Of a stretch of 34,335 bases of DNA, positions 31,501 to 34,335 are shown piece after piece. The notes under the pieces were generated by a model. That model searched no databases and was not told the DNA's origin. It saw nothing but the letters and a program-made list of their open reading frames with translations. How positions within the stretch are numbered: the first letter of the stretch is position 1; each line of letters begins with the position of its first letter. The stretch comes from a virus. The translations under genes and the position numbers were made by a program. Location of the stretch: positions 1 through 34,335 of the IMG/VR virus record IMGVR_UViG_3300046616_000610; one strand, written 5' to 3'.

Positions 31501-32489
31501 TTACAAAAATGATGAGTGGCCTGCCACTGCGGACAATGGACGAAGAACCATTCAACGAAGCAGTTGCGCAGCTGATGCGTGACTGGCCGATCTGGAATCA
31601 ACAGGTCAACGAATTGGTGGCTAACTTGAACGCCATCGCTGCTGGTGGAGCGTATGCGATTCCTTACACCTTCACCAACGGATTCAACGACAACGGTCTG
31701 TGCTTCAACATGACCACTCCGGGCACGCAAACGAGTGTCTACGAAGTGGTTGTTGGTCTTTTCGATGTCAGCAATAAGGGAGTTAGCGCGCTCCTCGACA
31801 GTATGTATGCCGGCGCGACAGGCACGATCAAGGGCATGTTCCGAATCGTCAAGGTTGGCGATATGTCGAAGTTCATGGTGCTCAGCACCACGGGTGTCGT
31901 CGGTAACAGCAATGCCCGTTCGCTTGTCGTCCAGCACATCGCGTCCAGCGGCGGGAGCCCCTTCACCGTGGGCGATATGGTTGTGCTGCAGTTCACCCCC
32001 GCCGGCCCAGCGGGCAACACCGGGCCGGCCGGTAGCCTGCTCGTTCCGCGCCTGCAAATCCGCGAGGAGTACGCCAACGGTGTTGCCGGGCCGATGTATA
32101 ACACGGGCGGATGGTATACGCGTTTGTTCAATTCCACGGCTGTGAACACGATCCCGAACGCCTCCGTCGCGAGCAGTTCGGCCACGCTGGACCCTGGCAC
32201 CTACGACGTAGACGCGTGGGCCGTGGTATTCGGCGCTGACGTTCGCCATCGCATCGCCCTCAAGAACACTTCGAGCGGTGCTTTCATTACATTCGGCTCA
32301 TCCGAATGGATCGGCCCGAACCAATACGCCAGCGTCGGGAAATCGGTCCTCAAGGATCGCATCAAGGTCGATGTGCGGAGCAATTTCCAGCTGCAGCACT
32401 TCGTCTCGGGATCGTGTTCGAGCGGGGCCGCCGTATCCGCCTCAGCCGTCGAACGCTATTCTGAAATCATCTTTGAAAAGGTGGCCTGA
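31497..32489 (+). CDS. Putative tail fibre with collagen-like hinge and jelly-roll head
   Basis: A 330-residue protein, start GTG at 31497 with GAAGGA about 9 bases upstream and overlap of the previous stop. Residues 20-50 (a WNQQVNELVANLNAI helix) would trimerise at the tail. Residues 55-165 form a beta domain. A short collagen-like GPAGNTGPAG (170-179) leads to a C-terminal jelly-roll of C1q/TNF look (YNTGGWYTRLFNS, LDPGTYDVDAWAVVF, RIALKN). The last domain is probably the receptor-binding part. Function is inferred from architecture and position. Confidence 0.6.
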   Translation: MITKMMSGLPLRTMDEEPFNEAVAQLMRDWPIWNQQVNELVANLNAIAAGGAYAIPYTFTNGFNDNGLCFNMTTPGTQTSVYEVVVGLFDVSNKGVSALLDSMYAGATGTIKGMFRIVKVGDMSKFMVLSTTGVVGNSNARSLVVQHIASSGGSPFTVGDMVVLQFTPAGPAGNTGPAGSLLVPRLQIREEYANGVAGPMYNTGGWYTRLFNSTAVNTIPNASVASSSATLDPGTYDVDAWAVVFGADVRHRIALKNTSSGAFITFGSSEWIGPNQYASVGKSVLKDRIKVDVRSNFQLQHFVSGSCSSGAAVSASAVERYSEIIFEKVA

Positions 32490-33121
32490 TGGACAACCTC
32501 ATCGAACTGCCGGATCTGCCGGCCAAGCCTGAACCGAAAACGCTGCGCTACGTGACCTTCACTGTCGACGGCGCTCTCGACGGCTGCTATCTGCAGATCC
32601 CACCCGAGGAGCACGTCGGCCACATGGTCGTCATCGACGAAGACTTGGCGCCGGCCTGGGTGAACTACCGGGCCAACGAAGCGCGCGACGGTGTTGAGCC
32701 GATTCCAGTCTTGCCGCGTGTGGTCAACCTTGAGGCACTGAAGACTGCAGCGATCAGCTCGACCTATGGAGACGTCGACGCCGTGACGGCCGCCGCTGTC
32801 GGCAATCGGGTCGAGGAATACCGCGATGCCGAGTCCGCAGCGCGGGCTTTTGTCGAAGCAGGCTATGTGGGCGATGTCGACGAGTACGTGACCAGTTACG
32901 CGCGATACAACCCTACCGGCCTGCAACAGACCAACGCCTGGGCGGCCGACCAGATCATCGCCCGCGCCGATGCCTTCAGGGTCGCACAACGGGGCATGCG
33001 CACCCAGCGCTTTGCTAGCCAGGCCGCGATGCGCCAAGCCGAGACACCCGAAGCGCTGGCGGCGGCGGTCAAGGCTTGGGGCCACTTCATTGTCGGCATG
33101 CGCACGGCGCTGGGGGTGTAA
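32489..33121 (+). CDS. Hypothetical tail-associated protein
   Basis: A 210-residue protein overlapping the fibre gene by one base (TGATGG). An N-terminal beta part (LRYVTFTVDGALDGCYLQI) and a longer helical part (ARAFVEAGYVGDVDEYVTSYA, ADQIIARADAFRVAQRGMRTQR) are seen. The helical part resembles the C termini of tail-end proteins in other siphophages, but I cannot name a family. Fibre assembly help or a tip component are both possible. Confidence 0.5.
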   Translation: MDNLIELPDLPAKPEPKTLRYVTFTVDGALDGCYLQIPPEEHVGHMVVIDEDLAPAWVNYRANEARDGVEPIPVLPRVVNLEALKTAAISSTYGDVDAVTAAAVGNRVEEYRDAESAARAFVEAGYVGDVDEYVTSYARYNPTGLQQTNAWAADQIIARADAFRVAQRGMRTQRFASQAAMRQAETPEALAAAVKAWGHFIVGMRTALGV

Positions 33122-33122
33122 G

Positions 33123-33653
33123 GTGCAGACCATCACACTGCTGTTCACCCGGCGCCGCTTCAATCCGATCTCGTGGCTGATCCGCTGGGCGATTCCACGT
33201 TCCCGATTTGCGCTGGCTTTGTCATCGCACTGCATCATCGACGCTGGCGACAAGCTCTACGAGGCGACTATGCTGCATGGAGTGCGGGAGGTCGATCGTG
33301 CGACGGCTCTCAAGGGTCAGACGGTTGTCCTGCAACGCGCCTATCGCGTCAGGGACGCGGCTGCAGGCATCGAATGGGTGAAGGCCCAGCTCTGCAGGTA
33401 CGAGGCCCAGGCGCCCGCCTGGCTCCCTCAGTGGGCGCGGCGGTTGTACTGTGCGGCAGCGCTGGTCCTCAACAGTAACTACGACTGGCCTGGCGCGCTC
33501 GGCCTGGGCCTGTCGCCCTATCGTGATTGGGCAGCCGAAGGCTTCTGGTTCTGCTATGAACTGGGAGCCGGATGCCTAGTCGCGGCCGGGCGTGATGACT
33601 TCGCGGACACTGGCCACATCACCGAGGCAGCGCTGCTGATGATTAAGCCGTAG
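33123..33653 (+). CDS. Permuted papain-like (NlpC/P60-type) protein
   Basis: A 176-residue protein. SHCII (H36) near the N terminus and EGFWFCYELGAG (C144, E146) near the C terminus match the permuted papain layout (His first, Cys in WFC-E later), as does YDWPGALGLGL (120-130). Such phage proteins are probable hydrolases or acyl-transfer enzymes; in a tail operon, wall or lipid cleavage at entry is likely. A hydrophobic insert lies at about 105-116. The start is GTG at 33123, with GGGGG about 10 bases upstream. It is the last gene before the terminator. Confidence 0.65.
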   Translation: MQTITLLFTRRRFNPISWLIRWAIPRSRFALALSSHCIIDAGDKLYEATMLHGVREVDRATALKGQTVVLQRAYRVRDAAAGIEWVKAQLCRYEAQAPAWLPQWARRLYCAAALVLNSNYDWPGALGLGLSPYRDWAAEGFWFCYELGAGCLVAAGRDDFADTGHITEAALLMIKP

Positions 33654-33671
33654 ACCGAAGACAGCGTCGAA

Positions 33672-33709
33672 AAAAGACAAGGCCGCTTTCCCTAACGGCC
33701 TTGTCTTTT
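33672..33709. terminator. Bidirectional terminator between convergent operons
   Basis: AAAAGACAAGGCCG (33672-33685) and CGGCCTTGTCTTTT (33696-33709) form a perfect 14-bp stem with a 10-base loop. Read rightward it ends in TTTT; read leftward in six Ts. It closes the late tail operon on one strand and the two-gene operon on the other. Confidence 0.9.
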
Positions 33710-33742
33710 CAGCGGACGTGACGCGGTTACCCTTCGATCCGT

Positions 33743-33940
33743 CTACGGGTCTTTAAAAACAGCGGTCGACAAGGGGGAGCGGCGCCGCTCCGCCGGCAAG
33801 GCCATCACGCGCACTGCGACATCGAGCGGCACGCCGCTGACCGCGAGCGAATAAGTTGCCTCCAGCCATCCGATGACTGGTAGCAAGGTAAGCACCAGGT
33901 CAACCCGACTCGCCGTGACGAGATCGATGCGCGATATCAT
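33743..33940 (-). CDS. Small reverse-strand protein, right end
   Basis: A 65-residue protein: N-terminal MISRIDLVTASRVDLV, a hydrophobic middle (LTLLPVIGWLEATYSLAV) that could be a membrane segment or buried helix, then GVPLDVAVRVMALPAERRR. Its ATG overlaps the stop of the secreted-protein gene (ATGA on the reverse strand), so it is translationally coupled, and it ends 34 bases before the terminator. No family recognised. A TTG 6 bases upstream is possible but has no ribosome site. Confidence 0.55.
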   Translation of the reverse strand: MISRIDLVTASRVDLVLTLLPVIGWLEATYSLAVSGVPLDVAVRVMALPAERRRSPLSTAVFKDP

Positions 33941-34335
33941 TTGCAAAGTGCTGTTACTGACGCCGCGCTATTGTCAGCGTTGCCAGACTTAACATGCCTT
34001 TCCTGCAGGTTGCACCGAGTGACCTCCGGGTCAAGCTGTATCCACCACTCGGCATCCTCCGGCCTTTTACGTTCGGAGGGTTTCCTGAAGTCATACAAGC
34101 AGACGAGCCAGCCGTGGTCACCGAAGTCGTACTGGGTGTCGATACCACCCTTAACGCGTTTACTGTCAGCACCCGCCAGCCAACCATTGCCATGCTTCTC
34201 GCCCCACATGATTCTGGCGCCAGTTAACGGGGCGTCCGAATGATTGTTGTCGGGATGGAACTGGGGGCACTTGTAGACTTGGGCATTGACGGCTGCGCAG
34301 GAGAGTGTAAGGGTGATAAATAAAAGCCCCTTCAT
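33937..34335 (-). CDS. Secreted four-cysteine protein (STY0301-like)
   Basis: A 132-residue exported protein: signal peptide MKGLLFITLTLSCAAVNA, cleaved before QVYKC. The mature part has four cysteines (YKCPQF, WLVCLYDF, VTRCNLQ, ALCK), likely two disulfides, and a GGIDTQYDFGDHGWLVCLY strand pair, in the style of the STY0301 family of periplasmic proteins of unknown function. It lies on the reverse strand beyond the tail genes, a typical place for phage cargo (compare mom in Mu), but could be host DNA, since the right end is not seen. Its start codon is the last triplet of the window. Confidence 0.6.
   Translation of the reverse strand: MKGLLFITLTLSCAAVNAQVYKCPQFHPDNNHSDAPLTGARIMWGEKHGNGWLAGADSKRVKGGIDTQYDFGDHGWLVCLYDFRKPSERKRPEDAEWWIQLDPEVTRCNLQERHVKSGNADNSAASVTALCK

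Noticed and set aside
33710-33742. Possible phage right end between terminator and reverse genes
   Set aside because: The left end is outside the window, so no matching terminal repeat can be shown; the bases alone do not decide it.
33949-33974. CTGAC and GTCAG spaced 11 bases apart, like the late dyad
   Set aside because: The spacer differs from the 4 bases of the three late sites, and it is inside the secreted-protein gene; probably chance.
1-34335. CRISPR arrays, tRNA or rRNA genes, insertion sequences
   Set aside because: I saw no regularly spaced repeats, no tRNA-like cloverleaf and no second transposase.

Overview
The window is almost all of a transposable (Mu-like) phage genome or prophage. 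It is GC-rich, with codon use and protein style that suggest a betaproteobacterial host (a Burkholderiales/Oxalobacteraceae-type genome is my inference, not shown by any host gene). The early, replication and head genes are Mu-type, but the tail genes are those of a long non-contractile (siphovirus) tail: a tail tube protein, a frameshifted tail chaperone and a 1956-residue tape measure, with no sheath. This is the layout of the B3/D3112-like transposable siphophages rather than of Mu itself. The window begins at the stop codon of the repressor and ends at the start codon of a reverse-strand gene, so the transposon ends and target-site duplication are not visible.

Layout: 1-629, repressor c (reverse strand) and a divergent control region with inverted and direct repeats. 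630-4393, ner, a small regulator, the DDE transposase A and the AAA+ target activator B. 4396-8064, a tightly packed run of small early genes, mostly of unknown function (HTH, zinc-ribbon and DUF3164 proteins). 8068-8911, gemA and a Mor-family late activator, then a terminator. 8912-9134, the late control region. 9135-10815, lysis genes (holin, lytic enzyme, nested Rz/Rz1) and a TraR/DksA-type zinc protein. 10824-16760, DNA packaging and portal/MuF/G. 16886-17686, an inserted DNA adenine methylase. 17906-23217, second late block: protease/scaffold, decoration, major head protein, neck proteins and tail tube. 23265-33653, tail chaperone with a -1 frameshift, tape measure, tail tip and fibre-like proteins, and a papain-like protein. 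33672-33709, a bidirectional terminator. 33743-34335, two overlapping reverse-strand genes, one secreted, probably phage cargo.

How it works together: c and Ner compete over the 424-629 region to choose lysogeny or the lytic path. A and B carry out replicative transposition. The early operon ends with the Mor-like activator. I infer that this protein drives late transcription through a perfect dyad, GCTGAC-N4-GTCAG(C/T), which I find three times, only in the non-coding DNA in front of the lysis block (twice) and of the head block (once). This dyad regulon, the near-leaderless protease gene behind one of the sites, the MuF protein with a nuclease-like tail, the inserted methylase and the reverse-strand right-end pair are the points most worth following.
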